From Mesorhizobium sp. (GTDB lineage: Bacteria > Pseudomonadota > Alphaproteobacteria > Rhizobiales > Rhizobiaceae): a stretch of DNA of 32,330 bases. The stretch's first letter is position 1. Each line of letters starts with the position of its first letter. The translations under genes were made by a program, and so were the position numbers. A model generated the notes under the pieces. That model was not told where the DNA came from and did not search any database. It worked only from the letters and a program-made list of their open reading frames with translations. The stretch spans positions 6,924 to 39,253 of the forward strand of contig NZ_SUEG01000042.1 in NCBI RefSeq assembly GCF_005063415.1. Direction: 5' to 3'. Positions 16,494 to 24,764 of the stretch are shown here, in pieces.

Positions 16494-16520
16494 ATCAATG
16501 GTGAGGACTCTCACATTGAT
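16494..16520 (-). other. Stem-loop over the end of the MerR gene
   Basis: ATCAATGGTGAG (16494-16505) pairs with CTCACATTGAT (16510-16520) with one bulged base and a 4-base loop. It covers the last codons and stop of the MerR gene and precedes the 84-base gap to the secreted-protein gene. It may attenuate read-through from merR into the copper/thiol operon. Confidence 0.45.
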
Positions 16521-16920
16521 CGTGGTCTGACAGCACCTCGATAACACGGCATTCGCAGACTTTCCCTTGCCGGCAGCCCTCAACCATCAGCTCCAGCTCG
16601 ATCTTCAATGCCGTAAGGCTGCGTATTCGCTGGACGACCTCAGCCAGTCGGGCTTGGGCGATGGCGTCGGCGGTTCCACAGGGCTGATTGGGATTATCCT
16701 GCAACGTCAGCAGCGTCCTGATAGCCTCGATCTCGAACCCAAGCTCTCGCGCGTGCCTGATGAAGGCGAGCCGGCGCAAGTCGGCCGCTTCATAATGCCG
16801 GCGATTGGCTTCGCTGCGGGCAGGCGCTGGAAGCAAATCGATCTGCTCATAGTAGCGGATGGTTGGAACCTTCACGCCGCTGCGTCGGGCTGCTTCACCG
16901 ATGGTCACACCTGCTGACAT
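16495..16920 (-). CDS. MerR-family heavy-metal regulator (CadR/PbrR/ZntR type)
   Basis: This 141-residue protein has an N-terminal HTH (VPTIRYYEQIDLL). Cys81 at the start of the dimerisation helix (QPCGTADAI) marks divalent-metal sensors, in contrast with Ser76 of the CueR above. The C-terminal loop is cysteine-rich: Cys116, Cys122, Cys124 and Cys136, followed by terminal histidines. The ATG at 16920 is the first with family-like N-terminus and has GAGGAG upstream; the frame is open further but without homology. It diverges from the P1B ATPase across a palindromic operator. Zn, Cd or Pb is the likely inducer. Whether it also drives the copper/thiol genes downstream on its own strand is open. 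Confidence 0.88.
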   Translation of the reverse strand: MSAGVTIGEAARRSGVKVPTIRYYEQIDLLPAPARSEANRRHYEAADLRRLAFIRHARELGFEIEAIRTLLTLQDNPNQPCGTADAIAQARLAEVVQRIRSLTALKIELELMVEGCRQGKVCECRVIEVLSDHDQCESPHH

Positions 16921-16928
16921 TTTTTCGC

Positions 16929-16959
16929 TTGCTCCTCTAGTCACTAGAGGATGTAGCGT
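16929..16959 (+). promoter_or_regulatory. MerR-type operator/promoter for the P1B ATPase
   Basis: A perfect palindrome CCTCTAG-TCA-CTAGAGG lies at 16934-16950. On the plus strand TTGCTC (16929-16934) can serve as -35 and a TAG/TGTAGC-like -10 starts near 16952-16954, giving the 19-20 bp spacer typical of MerR-activated promoters. The half-sites resemble PbrR/CadR operators as I recall them. Confidence 0.8.
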
Positions 16960-16986
16960 CGCGATCGAAGACGCAAGAGGTTCACC

Positions 16987-19185
16987 ATGGCTGCGACCAA
17001 ACAACAGACCCGCTACCGCGTGGAAGGCATGGATTGCGCCAGCTGTGCCAGCAAAATCGATATCCTCGTGCGGCGGATGCCTGGTGTGCAGGATGTTAGC
17101 GTATCCGTTTCGGTAGGCACTCTGACGGTCATTCATACTCCCGAAAGCAATCTTGACGCGATCGCGAGGAAAGTCACCGGCCTCGGCTACGCTGTTGCTC
17201 CGCTGACCGCCAAGTCTGGAGCGCCGGCCTCCGATCAATTGGCCGACCATGACCACAGAACGCACAGTCACGACAAGAAATTAGCGGGATTGCATGGCAA
17301 CGATGATGCGCCGATGTCTGGGCCATGGTGGAACAGCGCCAAGGGCCGCCTGACCATCGCCAGCGGCGTCGCACTGGCGGTGGCTTTCGCGGTTCATTAC
17401 GCCTTGCCCGCGACCGGCCCATGGGCCTTCATCGCTGCCGTGCTGCTCGGCTTGGTGCCGATCGCGCGCCGGGCGGTCATGGCCGCACTCGCCGGCATTC
17501 CGTTCACTATCGAAATGCTGATGACCGTGGCGGCCGCCGGCGCTGTCGTTATCGGCGCCGGCGAGGAAGCGGCGACAGTGGTCTTCCTGTTCCTGATCGG
17601 CGAACTACTGGAAGGGGTGGCCGCCGGGAAGGCACGTTCTAGCATCCAGGCGCTCACCACACTGGTTCCCAAGACGGCGCTAGTCGAAGAGGATGGGACG
17701 AGCCGCGAGGTGCCGGCCGAAAGTCTGTCCGTGGGGGACATCATTCTGGTGCGGCCCGGTGATCGGATTCCGGCTGATGGCGAGATCACCGAGGGTGACA
17801 GCGCCATTGATGAATCGCCTGTGTCGGGTGAAAGCGTCCCGGTGGGCAAGAACGTTGGCGACACGGTTTTTGCCGGCACTATCAACGGCGACGGCGTGCT
17901 GCGCATCAAGGTGACGGCGGCCTCCGCCGACAACACGATTGCACGGGTCGTCAAGCTCGTCGAGGAGGCGCAGGAAAGCAAGGCGGCCACCGAGCGTTTC
18001 ATCGACCGTTTCTCGCGCTGGTACATGCCCGGCGTGGTCGCCGTCGCGGCGCTCGTCGCGATCATGCCACCGCTGCTCCTTGGCGGCGATTGGAACGAAG
18101 GGATTTACAAAGGTCTGGCGCTGCTGCTCATCGGCTGTCCGTGCGCGCTGGTCATTTCTGTGCCGGCGGCAATTGCGGCGTCGCTTTCGGCCGGAGCCCG
18201 GCGCGGCCTGCTGATGAAAGGCGGGGCGGTTCTGGAAGGGCTCGGCACCATCACTGCCGTGGCGCTCGACAAGACCGGCACGCTGACGCTCGGCAAGCCG
18301 CAGGTAACCGACGTGGTTGCAGTCGGCGCCAGTGAACGCGAGATCCTTTCCCTCGCGGCAGCGCTCGAGACCGGTTCCAGCCATCCGATGGCCCTGGCCA
18401 TTCTGCAAAGGGCCAATGCTGACAAGGTTCCGGTGCCACCTGCTGCCGAGGCCAGGGCGATTGGCGGCAAGGGCGTCGTCGGTCGCGTCGGCGGCAAGAG
18501 CCTGTTTCTGGGCTCGCCGGCCGCTGCCGGCGAAAAGGCGCCGCTGCCAGCCGACCTGGCCGCACGCATCACGGCATTGAACGATGAAGGAAAATCGGTG
18601 TCGGTGCTGCTCATCGACGACGCTCTTGCCGGCTTCATCGCCATGCGCGACGAACCCCGGCCGGACGCATTCGCCGGGCTGAAGGCGCTGACCGATGCGG
18701 GCATCAAAACAGTCATGCTGACCGGTGACAACAAGCGCACCGCCGCTGCCATCGGCAAGCAACTCGGCATCGAGGTGCTCGCCGAATTGCTGCCCGAGGA
18801 CAAGCAGCGCATTGTCGGTGAGTTGAAGCGGCAGGGGTTCAGGGTCGCCAAGGTCGGCGATGGCATCAACGATGCGCCGGCGCTTGCGGCGGCCGATGTC
18901 GGCATCGCCATGGGTGGCGGCACCGATGTGGCTCTTGAAACGGCTGACGCAGCAGTGCTGCATGGACGCGTCGGCGACGTCGCCGCCATGATCAGGCTGT
19001 CCCAAGCAACCATGGCCAACATCAAACAGAACATTACAATGGCATTGGGGCTGAAGGCAGTGTTCCTGGTGACGACGATCGCTGGCATCACCGGCCTGTG
19101 GCCCGCCATCCTCGCCGACACCGGGGCGACGGCCCTGGTGACAGCCAATGCCATGCGGCTGTTGCGCTGGAAGAGCAGCTGGTAA
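16987..19185 (+). CDS. zntA: P1B-type ATPase, Zn/Cd/Pb exporter
   Basis: This 732-residue inner-membrane metal pump has an N-terminal HMA domain with M-D-C17-A-S-C20 and a His-rich linker (residues about 80-105: DHDHRTHSHDKK). The transmembrane metal site is C384-P-C386 in LLIGCPCALVIS. The phosphorylation Asp428 is in DKTGTLT, with HP (SSHPMA), M-L-T-G-D-N and G-D-G-I-N-D-A-P motifs all intact. The CPC with HMA plus His linker and the divalent-type MerR partner point to P1B-2 (Zn2+, Cd2+, Pb2+) and not copper. AGAGG precedes the ATG. The CDF-like gene follows by 31 bases. Confidence 0.93.
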   Translation: MAATKQQTRYRVEGMDCASCASKIDILVRRMPGVQDVSVSVSVGTLTVIHTPESNLDAIARKVTGLGYAVAPLTAKSGAPASDQLADHDHRTHSHDKKLAGLHGNDDAPMSGPWWNSAKGRLTIASGVALAVAFAVHYALPATGPWAFIAAVLLGLVPIARRAVMAALAGIPFTIEMLMTVAAAGAVVIGAGEEAATVVFLFLIGELLEGVAAGKARSSIQALTTLVPKTALVEEDGTSREVPAESLSVGDIILVRPGDRIPADGEITEGDSAIDESPVSGESVPVGKNVGDTVFAGTINGDGVLRIKVTAASADNTIARVVKLVEEAQESKAATERFIDRFSRWYMPGVVAVAALVAIMPPLLLGGDWNEGIYKGLALLLIGCPCALVISVPAAIAASLSAGARRGLLMKGGAVLEGLGTITAVALDKTGTLTLGKPQVTDVVAVGASEREILSLAAALETGSSHPMALAILQRANADKVPVPPAAEARAIGGKGVVGRVGGKSLFLGSPAAAGEKAPLPADLAARITALNDEGKSVSVLLIDDALAGFIAMRDEPRPDAFAGLKALTDAGIKTVMLTGDNKRTAAAIGKQLGIEVLAELLPEDKQRIVGELKRQGFRVAKVGDGINDAPALAAADVGIAMGGGTDVALETADAAVLHGRVGDVAAMIRLSQATMANIKQNITMALGLKAVFLVTTIAGITGLWPAILADTGATALVTANAMRLLRWKSSW

Positions 19186-19216
19186 GAGCATCAACGGCAT
19201 CACATCAGGACAGGCC

Positions 19217-19813
19217 ATGCAGCAAGCTATTACGTCGGACGGCCTTCGCCGGGTGGTGCTTGTCGTCGCGCTGCTGAACCTCGGTTATTTCGGCATCGAA
19301 TTCGCCGTGGCGCTGGCGATCGGCTCGGTGTCGCTGTTCGCCGACAGCGTCGATTTTCTGGAAGATGCCTCGGTCAACCTCCTCATACTGCTCGCCATGG
19401 GATGGTCGCTGCGTGCCCGCTCGCGGGTCGGCATGGCGTTGGCGCTTATCCTGCTGGTGCCCGGCCTGGCGACGCTGTGGACCGCGTGGGAAAAGTTCAA
19501 CATGCCGGTGCCGCCGCAGCCAACGGCCCTGACGCTGGCGGGGTTGGGCGCCTTGGCGGTCAATCTGTCATGCGCCTACATGCTGGCGCGCTACCGCCAC
19601 CACAGCGGCAGTCTTACCAGGGCGGCATTCCTCTCGGCCCGCAACGACGCCGTCGCCAACATCGCGATCATACTGGCCGGGTTGGTGACGGCCTTCCTGT
19701 GGCGCTCGGCATGGCCGGATCTGATCGTCGGCCTGGGAATTGCGGCATTGAACGCAGACGCGGCACGCGAGGTCTGGGAGGCAGCTCGGGAGGAGCACCG
19801 AGCCGTTTCGTGA
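19217..19813 (+). CDS. Small CDF-like cation transporter
   Basis: This is a membrane protein of 198 residues with about six hydrophobic segments. An acidic motif in the second segment, F-A-D-S-V-D-F-L-E-D-A-S-V-N, resembles the metal-site helix of cation diffusion facilitators. A second acidic/Asn motif (SARNDAVANIAI) matches the H/N-x3-D pattern of the fifth helix. It lacks a cytosolic C-terminal domain, so it is shorter than ZitB/YiiP. The ATG at 19217 has AGGA upstream; the earlier in-frame ATG at 19148 lies within the ATPase gene. It probably acts with the upstream ATPase in Zn/Cd/Co efflux under the same MerR control. Confidence 0.85.
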   Translation: MQQAITSDGLRRVVLVVALLNLGYFGIEFAVALAIGSVSLFADSVDFLEDASVNLLILLAMGWSLRARSRVGMALALILLVPGLATLWTAWEKFNMPVPPQPTALTLAGLGALAVNLSCAYMLARYRHHSGSLTRAAFLSARNDAVANIAIILAGLVTAFLWRSAWPDLIVGLGIAALNADAAREVWEAAREEHRAVS

Positions 19814-19958
19814 AGCCAAACGCCCAGCGCGGTGCCGGCTTGCCAATCCGCCAATGCAGGCCGCATACCGGCCGGCAGTCATTCAGAAACTTGCGCGATC
19901 TCTAATATAAAGGCACACTTGCGGACCGAGGGAGAAACCGCCACGAACGTCATCAAAA

Positions 19959-19987
19959 GGCCCGCGTCTCCGAAGAGGGCGCGGGCC
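19959..19987 (-). terminator. Rho-independent terminator (cupin gene side; possibly bidirectional)
   Basis: GGCCCGCG (19959-19966) pairs with CGCGGGCC (19980-19987). On the minus strand the stem is followed by TTTTGATG, and on the plus strand by GGTTTTCG. It lies 18 bases downstream of the cupin stop. The 145 bases between the CDF-like gene and this hairpin hold no gene I can support. Confidence 0.8.
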
Positions 19988-20005
19988 GGTTTTCGTTGGC
20001 ATGCG

Positions 20006-20428
20006 CTAGGCGGGTATCAAGACGGCGATGCGGTGGATGCCGACCACCTTGCTGGTGTTGGCTGCCTCGTCGGTCTTGCCCTTGGAGCAGGTATACATAT
20101 CACCTTCTTTGAGCTTGAATTGCTTGTCGGCTTTCTTGATCGTGAATTCACCGGCGGTAATGGTGCACACCATGTCGTTGTCCATCACCATTGCAGGAGC
20201 AGCTGCTCCCGGCTGAAAGACCACATCGACAATTGAGATGCTCTTGTAGGCGGGGATATCGGAATTGCCGGTGCCGACCTCAACCACCCTGACGCCGGGG
20301 GCTATTTCCTTGCCTTCCTTCGGGCCGTATTTCTTGACCTTTGCAGCTGCCGCCAGCGTGAACAAAGGCGTTACCGCGGCCGCCGTCACGCCGAGCGCGA
20401 TTGCAGACCTGCGATTTATGGTTTTCAT
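20006..20428 (-). CDS. Secreted cupin-like protein (paralogue 1)
   Basis: This 140-residue exported protein has an N-terminus (NRRSAIALGVTAAAV) that looks like a Tat or Sec signal ending near residue 29. The mature part starts K-Y-G-P-K-E-G-K-E-I-A-P-G-V-R-V-V-E-V-G and has a cupin-like beta pattern: VVFQPGAAAP, then MVCTITAGEFTI, then KLKEGDMYTCSKG. Classic metal-binding histidines of cupins are mostly absent. Cysteines occur in D-M-V-C and Y-T-C. GGGAGG precedes the ATG. A paralogue of the same length lies at 27762. The function is unknown. Confidence 0.85.
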   Translation of the reverse strand: MKTINRRSAIALGVTAAAVTPLFTLAAAAKVKKYGPKEGKEIAPGVRVVEVGTGNSDIPAYKSISIVDVVFQPGAAAPAMVMDNDMVCTITAGEFTIKKADKQFKLKEGDMYTCSKGKTDEAANTSKVVGIHRIAVLIPA

Positions 20429-20614
20429 CGCATCCTCCCATTATGTTGGCCACGCACCAATGCGCATGGCCACAATATATTAGCACATTTGCAGTTAATT
20501 GCAGCACGGCGTTTCGGAGCTTCCGGGAGCGAACCGCCTCGCGGTCGAATGCGACCGAAATACAAACATTCCATGCTATGCTAACGAGCATCAAACGGAC
20601 GACGGGGGATAGCA

Positions 20615-21427
20615 ATGTTGGAAACGGACAAGGTGTTCGCTGGCTCAATTCCGGAAAACTACGACCGCTATATGGTGCCGTTGATTTTCGAGCCGTTCGC
20701 CGCGGATATTGCACGACGGGCAGCGTCCTTGTCGCCCAGCGCCGTTCTGGAAACCGCCGCGGGCACCGGGGTTGTCACCCGCGCATTGGCGCCAAAACTG
20801 CCCGCCGATGCAAGCTATGTCGTAACCGACCTCAACCAGCCGATGCTCGACTACGCCGCTTCGCGGCAAGCTCCCGACGATCGCATCAAATGGCGTCAAG
20901 CTGATGCTCTGGCGCTACCGTTCGAAAATGCGGCCTTCGATCTCGTTTGTTGCCAGTTCGGCGCGATGTTCTTTCCCAACCGCTCATCTGCCTACCGCGA
21001 AGCCCGGCGAGTCCTGAAGCCCGGAGGACATTTTCTATTCAGCGTATGGGATCGCATCGAAGAGAACGTATTTGCGGACGACGTGACGAATGCTCTGGCG
21101 AGGATTTTTCCGAACGATCCGCCGCGCTTTCTGGCACGCACGCCGCATGGCTACCACGATATGGCACTGATCCGTAGCGAGCTGGAGGACGCAGGGTTTT
21201 CCGGTGTGGTGATCGAGACGAGGGCCGAACAAAGCCGTGCCTCCTCGCCGCGCCTTCCGGCCGTTGCTTATTGCCAGGGCACTCTTCTTCGCAACGAAAT
21301 CGAGGCCAGAGAAGCGGGAAAACTGGACGCTGCAACCGACTATGCCGCAGCCGCGATTGCAGACAGGCATGGCAGCGGCGAGGTTGCTGCCAAAATTCAG
21401 GCTCACATAGTGGTGGCTGTGGTCTAG
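20615..21427 (+). CDS. Class I SAM-dependent methyltransferase (UbiE-like)
   Basis: This 270-residue soluble protein has SAM motif I as V-L-E-T-A-A-G-T-G-V-V (residues about 43-53), an acidic end of strand 2 (VTDLNQPML), and motifs DALALPFENAAFDLV and RVLKPGGHFLFSVWD. These are typical of small-molecule (UbiE/MenG or arsenite-type) methyltransferases. No arsenic-type cysteine pattern is seen, so the substrate is unknown. GGGGGA lies before the ATG. It diverges from the cupin gene across a 186-base gap that contains AT-rich promoter-like sequence but no operator I can name. Confidence 0.88.
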   Translation: MLETDKVFAGSIPENYDRYMVPLIFEPFAADIARRAASLSPSAVLETAAGTGVVTRALAPKLPADASYVVTDLNQPMLDYAASRQAPDDRIKWRQADALALPFENAAFDLVCCQFGAMFFPNRSSAYREARRVLKPGGHFLFSVWDRIEENVFADDVTNALARIFPNDPPRFLARTPHGYHDMALIRSELEDAGFSGVVIETRAEQSRASSPRLPAVAYCQGTLLRNEIEAREAGKLDAATDYAAAAIADRHGSGEVAAKIQAHIVVAVV

Positions 21428-21940
21428 GTGTTGGATGTCCCGCTTCAGCACTTGGCGACATTCAACTGCTGTGCCGCAAACATCTTGCCGCTATCCCGAA
21501 TTCCCAGACGTTAATCGTTCGTTCGCCCGAGTGGCAGGTCGACAAGTGCCAGGTCGATAATCGCCAGTTTGACCGATCGCCGGGGCTTGATGGCGGCGGC
21601 TGCCGGCCGCGCGATTCTGGCCGGCCTGGCTTCACTTTGGCAGCCACGGCCGACTCCGCCCAGCAAGGTCTAGTCATTTCGCTTTCTTGACTCGGCCGAC
21701 AAAAACGGGCAGCAAAGTCATCATTGGAGGGCAGTTTTGCCAACTATACAGGTTTTGGAGGGCGTTTTTCGGTGTGACCGTCGCCCAATCGGCGGTCGGT
21801 AGAGGGATTGGTTAACCAACTTTGTCCATCTTTTGAATCAATCGGCAACAGACGCGAAGTGTGCTGGGGGCACCAGGCGAACTGTGAATGTCACGGCTGC
21901 GAAATCCGCTAGCCGGCATCGGCCGATTGAGAGTGGTTGA
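21428..21940 (+). other. 513-base gap before the DUF2778 gene
   Basis: I see no gene here. A weak 15-base tandem duplication occurs at 21531-21560 (GTGGCAGGTCGACAA then GTGCCAGGTCGATAA). The last 180 bases are more AT-rich, with short runs such as TTGGTTAACCAA near 21811, a 12-base palindrome, and probably hold the promoter of the DUF2778 gene. Open frames on both strands in the first half have no recognisable features. Confidence 0.5.
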
Positions 21941-23533
21941 ATGGCGTTTGTAAGTGCGAAAACCCGGGGTGACAGTCCTGCAACTGGATTGACTTCGATG
22001 AGGCCCGGCTTGCGCTGGGTCGCGGTTCCGGCCGTCGGCGCAGCCATTGCTTTATGGTCGGTGGCGACCTTGGCCGGCCTCTATTCGATGGGAACTTCGC
22101 TCACCGCCGCTTTCAACGGTCTTCCGCAAAGCCTGCTCGCGCCGCGCACCATCGCGCTCGCCGATCCTCGCCGCAGTCTTGCGAAGGCGCAGGCCCCGAC
22201 ATGGGCCGCTGCAAACGCAGCGCTGTCGGCCCGGCTGCTGCAGCATGGATGCGATGCCAACTGCCTGCGGTCGGCATCGAACTTCGTTCACCAGGGAAAA
22301 TCGGCGCGTCTCAAGCGCAATGCCGTGCCGCATATCGCCGACGCGCCGCGGCAACCAAGCTTCGACGACGTGGTGGCCAAGGCCGCGCTGTCGCCGCAAA
22401 AGCTTGCCGTCGTCTTTGCGCGTGCCTCCTCCGGTTCACCCTTCAAGCTCGCAAGCCTGCCGGCCGACGCCCGGTTCGCCGAGCCGGTACGCATACCCGA
22501 CCCGAACGGCCCGGCATCGGTGCGCTTCGGGCCGGCGGTGGCGGAGATCGAACGTTCGTCGCGCCTGGCGCTGGCGTTAGCCAATACATTGCCGGAGCAG
22601 ATGGTCGACGTGCTCCCGGGAGCCGTCGCGGCAAGCGAGCCCGCAGTTTCACAAGAGCCGCAAGAACCTGAGGTCCAGTTGGCCTCGCTGCCGCCGCAAG
22701 ACGACATGCCCGACAGCATTCCGCTGCCGACGCTGCGTCCGCGGGCGGTCATCGATCAGCCGGCCGAGGCGCCGCAGGCCCAAGCGCCGAAAGACCGGGC
22801 GCCCAAGGATCAGGCCTCAAAGGCCCAGGCAGCAAAAACGGAGCCGCCCCAGGCATCCAAGGCCCACGCATCCAAGACCCAGGCAGCCAGGGCGAACAAG
22901 GTGCAGACGGCCGACGCTCCGCCGGCCGAGACGCAACCCGGCAGCCTGTCGCCTCGCAATTCGTCACAAGCGGCAGTGCCGGCCGTGTCAGGCAAGCCGG
23001 GCAAACGGTCTAAGACGCAGGGCGGCGACATGCTCGCCTATGCCAAGCCCGACATGCCTTCCGGCAGTCTCGGCGGGGCCTTCAGGAACCTGTTCACCAC
23101 GCCCGGCATGGGCAGCGGCGTCGCCGTCTACGACATCTCGGCCAAGACCGTCTATATGCCCGACGGTTCGCGGCTGGAGGCACATTCGGGATACGGTTCG
23201 ATGGTCGACCAGCCGCGCTACGTTCACAAGAAGAATGTCGGTCCGACGCCGCCCGACACCTACAATCTGACGCTGCGGGAATCGCGCTTCCACGGCGTCG
23301 AGGCCCTGCGTCTCACCCCTGCCACCGGCAGCAACAAATATGGCCGTGACGGCCTGCTCGCCCACACCTACATGCTGCGCGGCGGGCGCGCCGAATCCAA
23401 TGGCTGCGTCGTCTTCAAGGATTATGCCCGCTTTCTCGCCGCCTACAAGAAGGGCAAGATCAAGCGCCTCGTCGTGGTGCCGCGCCTGTCGAAGCCGCTG
23501 ACACGCGTCGCCCAAGAGGGCCGCGGCGCGTAA
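21941..23533 (+). CDS. Membrane-anchored DUF2778 protein, L,D-transpeptidase-like (Tlde1 family)
   Basis: This 530-residue protein has a short basic N-terminus, one membrane span (about 26-50) and a long Ala/Pro-rich periplasmic stretch. A low-complexity region at about 265-330 is rich in Ala, Lys, Gln and Pro, with repeated (A/S)-K-(A/D/T)-Q-A-like units. A C-terminal DUF2778 domain (about 370-515) has the catalytic pair His475 (AHTYML) and Cys489 (ESNGCVVF). DUF2778 includes the Tlde1 type VI effectors, which cut or exchange tetrapeptide stems of peptidoglycan. The N-terminal anchor and the absence of secretion or immunity genes nearby make a housekeeping cell-wall role likelier here. The start has a weak ribosome site; Met20 is an alternative. 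Confidence 0.87.
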   Translation: MAFVSAKTRGDSPATGLTSMRPGLRWVAVPAVGAAIALWSVATLAGLYSMGTSLTAAFNGLPQSLLAPRTIALADPRRSLAKAQAPTWAAANAALSARLLQHGCDANCLRSASNFVHQGKSARLKRNAVPHIADAPRQPSFDDVVAKAALSPQKLAVVFARASSGSPFKLASLPADARFAEPVRIPDPNGPASVRFGPAVAEIERSSRLALALANTLPEQMVDVLPGAVAASEPAVSQEPQEPEVQLASLPPQDDMPDSIPLPTLRPRAVIDQPAEAPQAQAPKDRAPKDQASKAQAAKTEPPQASKAHASKTQAARANKVQTADAPPAETQPGSLSPRNSSQAAVPAVSGKPGKRSKTQGGDMLAYAKPDMPSGSLGGAFRNLFTTPGMGSGVAVYDISAKTVYMPDGSRLEAHSGYGSMVDQPRYVHKKNVGPTPPDTYNLTLRESRFHGVEALRLTPATGSNKYGRDGLLAHTYMLRGGRAESNGCVVFKDYARFLAAYKKGKIKRLVVVPRLSKPLTRVAQEGRGA

Positions 23534-23901
23534 TTGTTCGTGGGCAGCCAACAGAGACGTCGGCGGGACAGCACCCCCCTCTGGCCTGCCCTCTTGGCCA
23601 CTACTTGGCATCTCCCCCGCAAGGGGGGAGATTGGCAGTTTTGCGCTTAGCGCCCACCCTGCACCGTTGGAAGTTGGCGAAAGCCAAAGTGACATCCGAT
23701 CTCCCCCCTTGCGGGGGAGATGTCCGGCAGGACAGAGGTGGGAAGGATCGCTACGCAACGGACTTGGTCGTGCCGCATGCCAGCCGAATGCTTTCCAACA
23801 GATTGTCAGGAGCCGGCCGCGAGACGGTTTTCATTCCCGGCCGAGGATATTATGACTGACCCGTAGGGGCGGCTCCAGCTTCAAACAATCAAGAGGACAT
23901 C
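23534..23901 (+). other. 368-base gap, mostly a palindromic intergenic element
   Basis: I see no gene. Bases 23574-23743 are the inverted mosaic element listed separately. The rest is the end of the DUF2778 transcript and the leader of thuA, with AGAGGA directly before its ATG. Confidence 0.6.
23574..23743 (+). repeat. Palindromic intergenic mosaic element (REP/RIME-like)
   Basis: Two near-palindromic units, ATCTCCCCCGCAAGGGGGGAGAT at 23610-23632 in one half and its counterpart at 23699-23721 in the other, are inverted relative to each other. They are bracketed by outer arms (CCCCCCTCTGGCCTGCC at 23574-23590 and the complement of CCCACCTCTGTCCTGCC at 23727-23743, about 15 of 17 matching). 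The whole can fold into a large branched stem. Elements of this build are widespread between genes in Rhizobiales. Confidence 0.8.
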
Positions 23902-24687
23902 ATGACAATACGCGCTGTCGTCTGGGGCGAGAATATTCATGAACGGACCAACGAGGTGGTCGCCGGCATCTATCCCGAGGGCATGCACGCGACGATTGCC
24001 AATGCGCTGAAGCTCGACCCGGAGATTTCGGTGTCGTGGGCGACGCTGGAGCAGAAGGAGCATGGGCTGCCGGCCGACCGTCTGGCCGAAACCGATGTCC
24101 TGCTGTGGTGGGGGCACAAGGACCATGGCGCCGTCGTCGACGAAGTGGTCGAGCGCGTGGCGCGTCGTGTCTGGGAAGGCATGGGGCTGATCGTTCTCCA
24201 TTCCGGCCATTTCTCGAAGATATTCAAGAAGCTGATGGGCACGCCGTGCACGCTGAAATGGCGCGAGGCGGGCGAGCGCGAACGGCTTTGGGTGACCAGC
24301 CCCAACCATCCGATCGCTGCGGGACTGGGCGAGTATTTCGAGCTCGAGAACGAGGAGATGTATGGCGAGCAGTTCGCCGTGCCGGAGCCGCTCGAGACCG
24401 TCTTCATCTCCTGGTTCCAGGGCGGCGAAGTGTTCCGGTCGGGGCTGACCTATCGCCGCGGCGCCGGCAACATCTTCTATTTCAGGCCCGGCCACGAGAC
24501 CTATCCGACCTATCACGATGCCAATGTCCAGAAGGTGCTGCGCAACGCGGTGAAATGGGCGCACAACCCGCTCGGCTCCAATCCGGCCATCCTCGATGCG
24601 CCGAACGTGCCGGTGGAAAAGGCGCTCGAGCCGATCGTCGAGCGTGGCGGAAAACTTCATTCCGCCGGCGAAGCCGGCTTCCGCTAG
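23902..24687 (+). CDS. thuA: ThuA-family protein (trehalose/disaccharide utilisation)
   Basis: This 261-residue cytoplasmic protein has the ThuA glutamine-amidotransferase-like fold: VWGENIHE near the N-terminus, [11 protein letters not shown] at about 66-76, V-L-H-S-G-H-F-S-K at about 98-106, and [13 protein letters not shown]. In Sinorhizobium, ThuA with ThuB oxidises trehalose and related disaccharides to 3-keto forms. The start is preceded by AGAGGA. A ThuB-like oxidoreductase follows after 77 bases containing a perfect stem-loop. The thuEFGK sugar importer found beside thuAB in other rhizobia is not in this window, so the substrate may differ. Confidence 0.88.
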   Translation: MTIRAVVWGENIHERTNEVVAGIYPEGMHATIANALKLDPEISVSWATLEQKEHGLPADRLAETDVLLWWGHKDHGAVVDEVVERVARRVWEGMGLIVLHSGHFSKIFKKLMGTPCTLKWREAGERERLWVTSPNHPIAAGLGEYFELENEEMYGEQFAVPEPLETVFISWFQGGEVFRSGLTYRRGAGNIFYFRPGHETYPTYHDANVQKVLRNAVKWAHNPLGSNPAILDAPNVPVEKALEPIVERGGKLHSAGEAGFR

Positions 24688-24695
24688 GCCACGAT

Positions 24696-24714
24696 CCCGA
24701 ACCGTTGGTTCGGG
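24696..24714 (+). other. Perfect stem-loop between thuA and the thuB-like gene
   Basis: CCCGAACC-GTT-GGTTCGGG forms an 8-bp stem with a 3-base loop, extended outward by GAT/ATC with a small bulge. No T-run follows. It may stabilise the thuA end of the transcript or be a minimal REP unit. Confidence 0.6.
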
Positions 24715-24764
24715 AAATCCATGATCGAACAAGAAGATAAAGCCCCTCTCCTAGGATAAGAATC

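Noticed and set aside
16494..16520. FixK/FNR-type box
   Set aside because: ATCAAT/ATTGAT arms are present but the spacing and extended pairing fit a stem-loop over a stop codon, not TTGAT-N4-ATCAA.
19217..19813. Naming the CDF-like gene after a specific metal transporter
   Set aside because: Only the general motif pattern is visible and the C-terminal domain is missing, so no gene symbol is justified.
21941..23533. Type VI secretion effector call for the DUF2778 protein
   Set aside because: There is no Tss, VgrG, PAAR or immunity gene in the window, and the protein has its own membrane anchor, so only the enzyme family is claimed.
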